Source: Paracyclopina nana (Eukaryota > Arthropoda > Copepoda > Cyclopoida > Cyclopettidae). Taken from it: 64,000 nt of DNA. The position numbers were made by a program, and so were the translations under genes. The notes beneath the pieces were generated by a model. That model saw only the letters and a list, made by a program, of their open reading frames with translations. It was not told where the DNA came from and searched no databases. The stretch covers positions 7,088,001 through 7,152,000 of the forward strand of contig JAGUCH010000006.1 in NCBI GenBank assembly GCA_019096065.1. The letters run 5' to 3'. Below are positions 8,243-18,738 of the stretch, piece after piece (within the stretch, counting starts at the first letter, position 1; the number at the start of each line of letters is the position of its first letter).

Positions 8243-11200
8243 CATCAATGGAACCATCCATCACCTCACCAAACACGTTCACATCTGACAAGGCCCGATC
8301 ATTCCTCGCCCATATTTCCAACATTAATAAATCATACGTATCTGAAGTTCCAATACGCCTCAACAACGTCAAATCAAGAGCACTCATCGACAGCGGTAAT
8401 ACGTGGAGGTCGGTCATCTCCTCCACGCTTGCAACCAAATTGGGGTTCACAAAAGCTCAACTTGCGCCCCTGATAGGAGAAACTGTCAACACAGCGGGCC
8501 AAAACCAATCTCTAGAAATACTCGGCGAGGTACCAAAACCATTGATGCTTCACATCGGCACCTACCCGCAACCTTTCCCATTCCGACCAGCTGTCATTGC
8601 TAACCTCACCATGGACGTCAACCTGTCGGGGCCCTTCATGAAAGCCCACGACATAGACCAGCTACATAGTGCCAACTCGCTCCGCATTCGAGGACGAATG
8701 ATCAAGTTGGCAGGGGGGACACTTAATGAAAATGACAGTCGCGCAATCAACGTCCATGCCGTCTACACACGGGGTGAAACCACAGTGGGGCCAATGTCTT
8801 GTTGCGCCATTCCCGCAAGAATCCCCACCTGGACCCGATCGCCGCACATCGATGGGATTGTTGAAGGATCAGGGGACTTCATGGAGGCCACTGAGCTGCA
8901 CCCCTGGCAGCGAGCCCTCATCCGACCAGATGAAAAGGGCAACTGCGTTGTCGGGGTTATCAACACTACCGCAGAGCCTCTCATTATCCACAACAACACC
9001 CGGTACGGGCAAGTTGAAGGCTTGAGGCGAGTACCCACCGTGGCCAAGCTGGCAGCTGGAAGCTACGTAGCCAAGCTCGAGGGGGCCCAAACCCGGCCGC
9101 AGGGCCAGTATACGGCCAAGATGGCCCAAACCTTCATTCAAGAATTCGACCTAGAAAACAACGACATCTTGAGCACCCCTCAGCTAAAAGCTCGCACCTT
9201 GGCCCTGCTGCTACAATACCAGGACACCTTCAGCCTCGATGGGTCCTCGGGCCAAACCGACTTGGCCGAGCACCGCATCGATATCATCCCGGGTACTCAG
9301 CCCATTAACATCCGCCGGCGGCCCATCAACCCGCACTTGCAGAAGTCGCTAGAAGAACAAGTCCAGAAATGGCTCCAGGAAGGCATCATCGTCCCTATTC
9401 AGTCGCCCTGGTGCGCGCCGCTGGTTCCGGTCACCAAGAAGAATGGGAAGACCCGGTGGTGCGTGGATTACCGCGCACTGAACAAGGTAACCATCGTCGA
9501 CACGCATCCCATTGGCGACATTCGGGATAACCTCAATCGGCTGGCGCACTCGCAAGTATTCTCTACCCTGGATACGACGGGAGCCTTCCACCACGTTCCC
9601 GTGAGGGCCGAGGACATCCCGAAGACAGCATTCGCAGCCAATCACTCAACGTACGCATTCGCCTACATGCCGTTCGGCCTCACCAACGCGCCCCGAACGT
9701 ATGCGCGCCTCATCCAGCGGGTCTTGGAAGGGATCCCATACGACATTGCCTTGCCATACCTCGACGACGTGCTGATCCACAGCCGCGATGTAGAATCTCA
9801 CTTCGGCCACCTGCAACGGGTACTGGACGCCCATCAACGGGCTGGCCTCAAACTGCAACCATCCAAATGCCACCTGTTCCGCCGTCGCATCACGTACCTG
9901 GGGCACGTCATCACTCCTGAGGGCCTCTCTGTGGTCCCCGAGTACATCGACGTGGTCAAGAAGTGGCCCCTGCCACGAACCCGGCGGCAGCTACGCATCT
10001 TCCTGGGAAAGTGCGGCTATTACCGGTCCTTCATCAAGGATTACCAGAAGGTCGCCAAGGCGTTGACGGACAAACTCAGCCGAGAAGAAGACGTTCCCGA
10101 CACCGCCGAGTTCGAACCCCCGCTGGAATACGTTGCCGCTTTTGAGGAGCTTAAGAAGCGGCTGTGCATGGCGCCCATCCTGGCTTTCCCCGATTTTGAG
10201 AGCCCGCAGCCATTCATCCTGGATACCGACTGGAGCGGGGACAACCAGTGCGTGGGGGCCGTCCTGTCGCAAGTGCAAGGAGGAAAGGAGCGAGTCATCC
10301 TCTTTGGGGCCAAGAAGCTGACCCGGAGCCAGGCTAACTACTCCGCCACCCAAGGGGAACTCGCTGCCGTCATCATCTGGCTGCGCAAGTGGCGGTATTA
10401 CCTCCAATATCGGCCTTTCATCCTCCGCACGGACCATGCCGCCCTGCAATGGATTCGCACCATGGAGGAGCCCCGTAGCATGCTTGCCCGGTGGCTGGAG
10501 ACCATCAGCCAGTTTGACTTCAAGGTCGTCCACCGGGCCGGAACCAAGCACGCCAACGCCGACGCCCTGAGTCGCGCCGAGCACGTCACCGACACCGAGG
10601 GCACGGACGTGTCCAATGAGAGCTGCGCGGGCGTCCAAGCGATGATAGCCTCGGCCGAGGCTGCCCTGGACATGGCCAACCCCGCCGAGTGGATCCAGGG
10701 GCAAACAGAGGACGAGGATTTGCAACTGGTGCGGCGACTGATCAGCCAGCAGAGCCGACCGAGCCCTGAGCACAAAGAGGCCGCCTCCCATCGAGGCAAG
10801 ATCCTGCTGGGCCTCTTTGACAGCCTCTACCTGGATGATCAAGGTCTCCTTCGGTACAAGAAGGAAGAAGGACAAGGCCGAGAGGCTCGCCACCTGGTCG
10901 TGGTTCCTCGATCCTCGGAAGAAGGGCTAGTGAGGCACATTCACGAAACCATGGGTCATCAGGGCAGAGACACCACTGTTGACCGGGTCTCCCGCCGGTT
11001 CTACATGCCTAACGCCACCCGAGTTGCCGCGGAGGTCGTGGCTACCTGCCGCACCTGCCAGAAACATCAGCCGGAGACCGCGGACCAACGTCACTCACTA
11101 CATTCTCACCGGGCGGGCTATCCCTGGCAAAGGGTCGCCATCGACTACGTGGGGCCCCTCAAACCCCTGTCGACGGACATCAGTACCTCTTCACCGTACG

Positions 11201-12473
11201 CGACCTCTTCAGCCGATGGATCGAGGCTTTCCCATGCGCCTCGGCCAACGCTGACACCGCCGTGAGGTTCCTGACCTCAGAGATCATCCCGCGATATGGG
11301 CTAATGGAGAACCTCCATTCTGACCGAGGCACCCACTTCACCGCCGCCCTGTTCCAGCAAGTAGCCAAAGCACTAGGTGTCCGGCACTCTACCACGCCGG
11401 CCTACAACCCTAAGTCTAACTGGGTTGAACGGGCCCACCGGGACCTCAACGGCCTCCTGGCCAAACTGGTCTGCGGGCGACCATCCCGCTGGAAGGAAGT
11501 ACTGCCCGTCGCCCTGTTTATCATGCGCACCACCAAATGCCGCATGACCGGCTACGCCCCGTATGAACTGCTATTTGGGCGGCCTGCCACCTCGCAACTG
11601 GACCTTCTGTTTGGAGACCCCCAACCACTTCTGAGAGAGGCCTCCGAGGCCGGGCAAGTTGCCCAGGCCCTCAAGGCTCGAATCCAGGCAGCCCATGAAT
11701 GGGCCCGAAAGAACATGGCCACATCGATCAACCGACAAAGGATGGCCTACCACAAGGACAAAACGACGTATGTCCCGGGGCAACAGGTGTGGCTGTACAC
11801 GCCCACCGTGGCCCGCCACATCTCCAAGAAGCTCCAAACCTTCTGGTCAGGCCCCTGGACCATACTTAGGAAGGTCAACGACGTGACCTTCGAGATCTTG
11901 CCTGACCCCTCATGGATTCGAAAGAAGTCCGAGGTCGTCTCGATAGACAGGCTCAAATTGTACCGGGCAGCGGCAGAAGATGCCCACGATGGCAATGCCG
12001 GCAACCCGCCGCCAGCCAATGCAGATCTATCCATGCGAGGTGATGAGTTTGCTGAAGATGTTGCGCTCCCTTCCGATGATGAAGGCGACAGTGAGAACAA
12101 CATCGAGCTCCCAACAATCGGCCACGAAACAGCATCAGCACCGTCACCTCGGGAAACACGGTACCGCAAACGTAGGACCCAGGCGGAAATGCTGCAACAA
12201 GAAACAGCAGATTTCCTGGGGGCCGAAGTTGAAGTTGCCCATGGAGCATCATCTCCTGCAACCAGAACCAGATCACGCTCAGGCCAAAAATCAGATCAAC
12301 CAGATCCAGAGCTACCTCCGCTGGCACCAATCAACATGCCGCCATACAGACCCCTGGTAGCACAGCCTACGGTCACGATGCCACAATTCAGGCCACTGCC
12401 TGAAATGAGCGATTCTGAGAATGATGATTTTGCTACACCAACAAATTCGAGCAGTGCTTCAAGCACAGAATAG
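8215..12473 (+). CDS. pol: Pol polyprotein: PR-RT-RNase H-integrase, broken by one base
   Basis: Entered by -1 frameshift from gag; the first ATG is 8248. Protease: IDSG (about 8386-8397; DSG instead of the commoner DTG). Reverse transcriptase: LDTTGAFHH, PFGLTNAP and YLDD (9757-9768). RNase H: LDTDWSG with its first Asp at 10222, later Glu and RTDHAAL. Integrase: HHCC zinc finger (about 10940-11070), then catalytic Asp at 11143, Asp at 11322 and Glu at 11427, then a GPW-type C-terminal motif. The frame changes near the C4 run 11164-11167, so the protein stops at 11265 while the rest of the integrase continues in the next frame to 12473. The second Asp and the Glu are separated by 34 residues, one fewer than the usual 35; the gap lies in the conserved SN(G)xVE segment. 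Pol is therefore probably inactive as read. Confidence 0.92.
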
Positions 12474-12503
12474 CAAACGAATGAGCAGCACAACAAAAAG
12501 ACG

Positions 12504-12553
12504 GCCGCAAAATTTTGGGGGCCCCCCTAAGTATACTTTGAAAATTCTGCGGC
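12504..12553 (+). other. Pol-env intergenic RNA hairpin
   Basis: GCCGCAAAATTTT (12504-12516) pairs with AAAATTCTGCGGC (12541-12553) at 12 of 13 positions. The enclosed segment contains GGGGGCCCCCC, itself self-complementary. It lies just before env and could affect splicing, export or translation of the env message. Confidence 0.5.
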
Positions 12554-12613
12554 TTGAAAGAAAGCGCAATTAATAAAGAAATAATAGCAGCACAAACCGG
12601 CAGGTGTACAATA

Positions 12614-14989
12614 ATGAGGCAGCATGTCAACACGTTTCCTTTACTCTCTTTTCCAGAAGCAATGTACTTCACAATACTGATGACGTTCACACTACTACTC
12701 GAGGTGCCAAGCGCACAACCCCGGCCTCAACCTGCTCTACAGGAAGGAGGAGACGGACCACCTGAAGACCCGGCTGCCACCTTCACGGTGTTTGACTGCG
12801 AGTCACCAAAATCAACCCACGAGAGCGTCGACTTGAATGACCCGGACGAATGCGATGATATCGGCACCACCTATGAATCGGCTGTCAACATCACCGTGCA
12901 GGTGCTGCAGACTGCGACGACCAAACCCGTCGCCGCCCACCGTTGCCACGTGACCCTGACCCGCGAAGTGACCAGATGCGGGTTCGACAGCGTCAGCTAT
13001 GGGACTCAGATCGTTGCTTACCACCAGCCCTATACCGTGTCGCCCCAGGCCTGCCGCAAGGCGGTGGAACGGGGCTACCTGATCGTCGAGGGCCAACGGG
13101 TGAATGTGACCCTCAACGTGCCCGCCAACCTGGCTTACTTCTCTCGAGGAGGTCTTGACGGAGACCACCGATGCAGGACCATGTCATTCAGCCACAACGG
13201 TGTCATGTATCACCGCTCTTACGAGCAGACTAGGATCGACGCCCTTGTCACCGCCGTCTATGGAAAACTACACACCAGCTCTGGACGAGTGGTGTTCGAT
13301 AATCACATCGTGGCCAACTACCGGGACAAGATCGTCCACGACACGCTCGAAGGCACCATGGTATGGGAAGCTCATGACACCACCTGCATGGAAGAGACCT
13401 CTGAGGTCTATCAAGGGCCCGCTTCACTATACCCGCACCAGAACTCCACCATGCTAGGTCAGGTGGGGGATCTGCTCCTGATTGCCCGCGAGGAGGAATC
13501 CAGGTACGCAGGATTTGTCCTTAAGGGGGTCCAGTCGACCTGCCAGCGGCGGGTCTTCCGGACTCAGCTGAGGGACTTTGCAGTCGTCCTTCTCCGCCCG
13601 GGCGAGGCTCCCATCGCCGCGTCGACCCACCTGACGGAAGAGGTCCACCACGCTCACGTGCAAACCCAACTGGCTTTCCTGCACGCCGAGCACGCCCTGC
13701 ATCTCGACGACCGGTTCAAATTCCTGCAGGACCTCATCTGCAAGAATGAGCGGAGCATCCTGCACACCAAGCTGCAGGACATGGCCAGCGGTGGGTCCTC
13801 CTACGCCACGCTTGACTCCCACGGGCCCGGCCATTTGGTCACCCGGGCTGGGGCGGTCGCCTACATCACCAGCTGCTACCCGATGCAGGCCATGACGCGT
13901 GCCTTCCCTAACTGCACGCAGGAGATCCCCGTGTTGGTCGGGAACCACTCCCGGTTCGCGGATCCCCTCTCCTTCATCTTGGTGGACCGGCCCAGCATCA
14001 TACCCTGCGACGCCATCACGCCTGTGAAGTGGAGGATCCAGGGACACTGGATGTGTGCTACTCCTAGCATCCACTCCTGCACGCCGCCATCGCAATTGGA
14101 CCCCACCTCCGATCGACAACATGGACGCCCCTACGAGATTGGTCGGGGCCTAGGAGGCGGTATCTACTCCGCCCAGCAGCAGGCCGAGCACGCCCTCTAC
14201 CTGCAGCTGTACCACGCGCGCGAGGCCGTGGTCACCACTCTGACGTCCAACGTCCTGAGGAACAGCTTCGCACGCGGATCGGGGGCCACCACCCTCTGGT
14301 CCGAGGACGACATCGACATGATGGTCGACCAGGTGGGCAATGCCCTCATCCCTTTCTTTTCGACCGTGGGGAAATACTGGAGCTACATGACCGGAGGTTT
14401 GGTGATCCTGGGCCTCATCAAGATCATCCTAGGCTCTATCATCCGTATGATTATCCTGTATCGCCGCCGGGGGCTTGGGTGGTGGTTGATGTACGGCCTG
14501 TGGCACACTGCCTTCATGGCTGTCGAACTCCCCTGGCGCATGGTAGCCAACCTGGGTAACGACGGACCCTTGTTCCCTGGCGACGACGATGAGGATGATG
14601 GCCACCCGGATTTCCGGCGCCGACCTCGCTGGAAGCGAGACCACCGAGAACGAGCGGCCACCGAGCTCAGTGACTTCACCGTGCAAGATGGTTCGGAAAC
14701 GGGAGAGAAAGACCCTTTGGATGCTCCGGACAAGTCGACATCGCCCCTCAAGGCTCTCCGCCGGTGGACGCGGCCCGACAAGGAGACCCAAGCATATCAG
14801 GACCTCCAAGCCCAGATCCGTACGATTCACCAGCAATACACGGATCTATACGGGGTCCTTCAGCAGACCCTTCCCCAGGCACGCGTGGTTGACGCGAATG
14901 GGACCCAGCCCAGCGCTCCCGCCATGGAGGGTCCCCCTCGAGGCTCCCTGCTAGACCTGACTCAATCCGTCACTGCGAGGACACAGTAA
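12614..14989 (+). CDS. env: Envelope-like glycoprotein
   Basis: Type I membrane glycoprotein expected to mediate budding and entry of the element's particles. From ATG 12614 it has 791 aa; ATG 12662 is the alternative and directly begins a hydrophobic signal peptide (MYFTILMTFTLLLEV...). The ectodomain is Cys-rich with several N-glycosylation sequons (NIT, NVT, NST, NCT, NHS). A membrane segment lies at about residues 591-614, followed by basic YRRR and a second hydrophobic stretch. The roughly 180-residue tail has an acidic patch, an Arg/Lys patch and a predicted coiled coil near its end. The frame is intact. A possible splice acceptor (CCGGCAG) lies just before the start, fitting a spliced env mRNA. 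I see no obvious furin site with fusion peptide of the baculovirus F type; a chuvirus-like glycoprotein is a possible source but this is only a guess. Confidence 0.8.
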   Translation: MRQHVNTFPLLSFPEAMYFTILMTFTLLLEVPSAQPRPQPALQEGGDGPPEDPAATFTVFDCESPKSTHESVDLNDPDECDDIGTTYESAVNITVQVLQTATTKPVAAHRCHVTLTREVTRCGFDSVSYGTQIVAYHQPYTVSPQACRKAVERGYLIVEGQRVNVTLNVPANLAYFSRGGLDGDHRCRTMSFSHNGVMYHRSYEQTRIDALVTAVYGKLHTSSGRVVFDNHIVANYRDKIVHDTLEGTMVWEAHDTTCMEETSEVYQGPASLYPHQNSTMLGQVGDLLLIAREEESRYAGFVLKGVQSTCQRRVFRTQLRDFAVVLLRPGEAPIAASTHLTEEVHHAHVQTQLAFLHAEHALHLDDRFKFLQDLICKNERSILHTKLQDMASGGSSYATLDSHGPGHLVTRAGAVAYITSCYPMQAMTRAFPNCTQEIPVLVGNHSRFADPLSFILVDRPSIIPCDAITPVKWRIQGHWMCATPSIHSCTPPSQLDPTSDRQHGRPYEIGRGLGGGIYSAQQQAEHALYLQLYHAREAVVTTLTSNVLRNSFARGSGATTLWSEDDIDMMVDQVGNALIPFFSTVGKYWSYMTGGLVILGLIKIILGSIIRMIILYRRRGLGWWLMYGLWHTAFMAVELPWRMVANLGNDGPLFPGDDDEDDGHPDFRRRPRWKRDHRERAATELSDFTVQDGSETGEKDPLDAPDKSTSPLKALRRWTRPDKETQAYQDLQAQIRTIHQQYTDLYGVLQQTLPQARVVDANGTQPSAPAMEGPPRGSLLDLTQSVTARTQ

Positions 14990-14996
14990 CCTTCTA

Positions 14997-15007
14997 GCGT
15001 GGGGTGA
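14997..15007 (+). promoter_or_regulatory. Short polypurine tract (GCGTGGGGTGA)
   Basis: A short G-rich purine stretch directly before the 3' LTR, in the position where plus-strand DNA synthesis is primed. It is short and interrupted by T, so it is a weak match. Confidence 0.45.
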
Positions 15008-15252
15008 TGTAGCAGGGAGCGTGTCGGCCTACGGGTCGACCGCTCGCTGCGCGCGCTCGCCTCGGGCGCGCGGTAGTATAACGAGTAGTATAGTGTGATC
15101 ATCAGTAAAGGAAATAAATTCACCGCATTGACACGTGTTGTCTGCGGCCCAAAGACTGACCTCTGCTAGCCTCCAGGCCCGTCCCCGCTTGACGTAGCCT
15201 AGATACGAGTAGTGGCTTGATAAGTCACAGTAGTATATCTCGACCTACTACA
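15008..15252 (+). repeat. 3' LTR
   Basis: 245 bp, apparently identical to the 5' LTR, followed by the target duplication TCGT. Its AATAAA is expected to end the genomic transcript. Confidence 0.97.
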
Positions 15253-15256
15253 TCGT
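15253..15256. repeat. Right target-site duplication TCGT
   Basis: Copy of the 4 bp that precede the 5' LTR. Confidence 0.9.
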
Positions 15257-15837
15257 CAAATATAATTTTCATGAGCTGGAAAGCAAATTATGTCAAACAA
15301 ATCAAATTTCAATTCTGATTGTACAACATAAATGCGTATAGTTTGAAACAAAGTCATATTTGTCGTTAATCAATGAGCTTTGAATATTGAGTCATTTCCT
15401 GTGAAATGAACAAGGTTTCAATCATAATTGCTGCTTTTAGGCCCACCTAGCTGACTGACACTTTTGCTGTGAAAAGTAGTAGCGTGACTTTTGACAGGAT
15501 AATTCTGGGCTTGAAAATGAGTGTAATTTTACTACTAGTTTCAGACTACAACTTCACTTGCCCGTTCAAAATCAACCATGATCTCAGTGCACTGAGGGAA
15601 GATGCACAAAAAAACTCTTTTTGCCATCTAACTGCGAATAACAAAACATGAAATCATGGGAAATTGATTCATAACAGTAGCATAACAATAACAATGATGC
15701 AGAGCGACCCTAGCGGTCTTTTAGGGCAACAGTTGGGATTTTTAGCTGGCATTGTTTGGAAACTGAGTTGCTGCGCTTTTGTGATTCAAGTAATAGTTCG
15801 AAATGAAGACCCAACCAAATTAGTGTCAGTCACTTGC

Positions 15838-16130
15838 AAACTAAGTCACTAACTGAGCTACATACTGAGTTACAAGATGACTCACTTGTAAGTTACTAAC
15901 TGAGTTACAATGAAAGAACTTGTCGAGTCACAAAAACTGAGTGACAATTTTGCTGAGTCACAAACCTAGTTACAAATTTTGTCACAAACTGAGCCAGGAA
16001 CTGAGTCATGCACTAAGCCATAAACTGAGCAACAAACTGAGTCATAAATTGAGCTACAAACTGAGCTACAAGGTAAGTCACTCATAAGTCACTGATTGAG
16101 GCAAAGAGTCACTTAGTCACTGAGTCAGCT
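15838..16130. repeat. Degenerate ACTGAGTCACAAA array
   Basis: About 20 loosely spaced copies of CTGAGTCA/CTGAGCTACAAA. The same core word occurs in the 751-1395 array and, as its complement, in the arrays at 25.6-26.7 kb. Confidence 0.75.
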
Positions 16131-17679
16131 CACAAAGACACATCTACAAAGCTATCTTTTGTTTTAATCATAATAAAACACAGTTTTAAATGTTCCCACT
16201 GTGCTTGAGTACATGTGGGTTAAAAGAAGCTGAAGAAGGAGCTGTCAAAGTAACAACAACAATAATGATAATAATAATAGAGTCAAAAGTGAACCTGTAA
16301 TCAACGCGCCTTGCGACGTGTGAAAATGAGTCAGTCAATGAAGCTTTCTGATCCAATTTATAAGCATGAAAAATTGCCCGCGATGATTGGGCAATTACCA
16401 AGCCATAAATAAAACAATCAACAAAGTGATTTCTACGTCTATTTAAGCAATGCTACACAATTTTGTACACTGTTAAGCAATAGTTGCGATCAAATTAATT
16501 GGACAAATATACCCTTAATTGACATGTTAATGAAATTAGAATTGAGGATTGAAAGTTGAAAGTTGACGTCAAAGATAGAAAGGGATGTGAAAATCTTGAG
16601 TGAAGCGTGGTTTTCAATGCATGATTTGCTTGACAATTAATCAGTGCAACATTTCATGCGAAAGCACAAAGTTTCATTTCATCAATATTTTCAGTTTGTA
16701 CATGGGCGAACATTGCAAAAAAGACTGCAATCCGGAATCCAATAATTTTCAAGTAACAACGTTTAATTTATTTGGTTTATTCAAAGTTGAACCAATTTTG
16801 TTTGAACGCCTTAAATATAATTAAAGGCAGCCAATTATAAATCAATTAATCATTTAATGACATTTGGAAAGAATCATTTTGGATTTCTTTGCGACATCCA
16901 TTTCCCACATTGCAATGCAATACTATAATTGCTCCCAAATTGGCCCATTACAAAGATTCGGATCAATCCGGATTGCAGTTTATGTGGAAATGTTCAGCCA
17001 TGTAAAAGCTGAAAATCTTTGTTTAATGAAACTTGATGCTTTCATGGTCAATATTGCTTCGATTAATTTGCCAGCAATTATGTAAGTGCAAATCATGATT
17101 CGTTTTACATTGTCCAATTCATTTTGAGCTTTAACATCGAAAGAAGTGAAACCTTCTAATGATTCAAAGCGCTGGCTTTTGACTGCAGATTTTCCAATAT
17201 TTCAATTTTAGGTTATACTATTTCAGTTTCAAAATACTAATGATCAACAAACACATTTATTATCATTTGCCTATTTAAAAATCTATAATCTAGGTATTCA
17301 ATGATAAAAACTATACGTATTGAAGGAGTTAAAGCAAACAAAGAAGAAAAATTTGCATGGAAAAAATTTTGGGCAGCAATTTGACATGGAGTAAGATGAG
17401 TAGTAAGTCAACCTTGAAAAATATGCATACATAAGACTTTTTAAATTGTTGTTTTTGAATTCTTGGCAGAGAAACTGTTCAAGTCAGCAAGATTTGAAGA
17501 ATTTCACCAATTGTCACTTGAAGCAATGGGCTCAAAAATTAACCAAGAAATCAAGGAATTTGGCTGTCTACTTGAGAATTGCAAGATTCACAAATGGAAC
17601 CGAAAAAATGATGCCAATTGTGTAAATTACTCTATACAATCACTTACATCTTCCTTAATGAATACTTTCCATTACTATT

Positions 17680-17875
17680 TGTGAAATAATAATTACTATT
17701 TGTGAAATAATAATAACTACTTGTGAAATAATAATTACTATTTATGAAATAATAATTACTCCTTATGAAAAATAATAATTACTATTAATGAAATAATAAT
17801 TACTTTTTTATGAAATAATAATTACTATTTATGATATAATAATTAATATTCATGAACTAATAATTACTATTTTGT
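17680..17875. repeat. 21-bp tandem array, TACTATTTGTGAAATAATAAT
   Basis: About nine imperfect copies of an AT-rich unit (ATTACTATTTRTGAAATAAT) in gene-free DNA. Confidence 0.85.
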
Positions 17876-18738
17876 TGGAAATCCACTTTACACTTGGGCT
17901 AATTTCATAGCTAATTTTGGAGGCTATTTAGGAATTTTATTGGGTACAAGATTTCCGTCCATTTTTGACTACATTTCAGCTAACATTGAGCACATGAAGA
18001 ATTGACTTTTCTCACCCTTTTTTGGCAGAGAAGACAGAGATAAATTGTCACAGCAATCTAGCCATTTAATCTGGAAAAAGAAAGGACTTTTGGAATTGAA
18101 TCTGATGTGGTGTTCATCTGCAAATTCAACCAAAAATATTTAGATCAATTTTTGCCATATTGTGCACTTTTAAGTTTTAATAGCACATTAAGTCTTAAAT
18201 TCCTTGTTTCACATGAACGAAGCTCAAGTTTCTTAAAGTTGTTTGTTGGCAAACGCCTAAAATATTTTCCTGCCAAGTTCAGTCATCGGCTTTCCGGATG
18301 ATGCCAAATCAAACACTTGATTCACTTTTCAAGTGGGCCACGCACTCTGTGCCGCACTAAAATAGTATTGAGAAATATCGAGAAATCTCTAGTTCTAACA
18401 ACATTGAACCCACAAATTGAAAAAGAGAGTTCTTGAGAGAGGTTAGTTTCAAGCGACATTCCCCAGAGTGCTTGCTAAATGGCTCTCTTTAGGACTGGGC
18501 CACGCTAAAGTAGTTGGCAGGTTGGGGTTTTTGCGCTAGCCTCCATTTTGAAGGTTCTTGGCCAAGAGATATTAGTGACATTATGGTCGTTAGTGGTGAT
18601 GAGAAAGGCTGGGACGACAAAGCGGCCCATGGTTATAATTCCCACCTTGCCAGATCAACACCAACTTCTTGACATTCGGCCAAATGAGAAGATATCCAGT
18701 CCAAGCCCAGGCTCAGGAGCGTCAACAACAACCTCAAT

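Larger units (their letters stand above)
6003..15252 (+). mobile_element. Ty3/gypsy-type LTR retrotransposon with env
   Basis: A 9250-bp element bounded by two 245-bp LTRs (TG...CA) and a 4-bp target duplication. Order: LTR, primer site, about 930-nt leader, gag, pol (protease, reverse transcriptase, RNase H, integrase), env, short purine tract, LTR. The PR-RT-RH-IN order and the reverse transcriptase motifs are those of Metaviridae. By eye the LTRs show no difference, so insertion was recent. The element is clearly richer in G+C than the AT-rich host DNA on either side. Gag and env are open throughout; pol carries one frame break in the integrase core, so this copy is probably not autonomous unless that break is a sequencing error. 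It contains an env gene and so may be, or derive from, an enveloped errantivirus-like element. Confidence 0.97.
15257..18738. other. Intergenic DNA with two repeat patches
   Basis: AT-rich, with short open frames of no recognisable content. Contains a degenerate CTGAGTCA patch and a 21-bp array, listed separately. The last few hundred bases include the likely 5' untranslated exon of the first EF-hand gene. Confidence 0.5.

Noticed and set aside
8248-8250. Independent ATG start for pol
   Set aside because: Possible, but the in-phase slippery heptamer, spacer and stem just upstream make frameshift entry much more likely.
9991-10893. 300-codon antisense frame in pol
   Set aside because: Shadow of a GC-rich conserved coding region; no domain and the sense strand is clearly reverse transcriptase/RNase H.
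13454-14122. 222-codon antisense frame in env
   Set aside because: Shadow frame opposite a strongly supported env gene.
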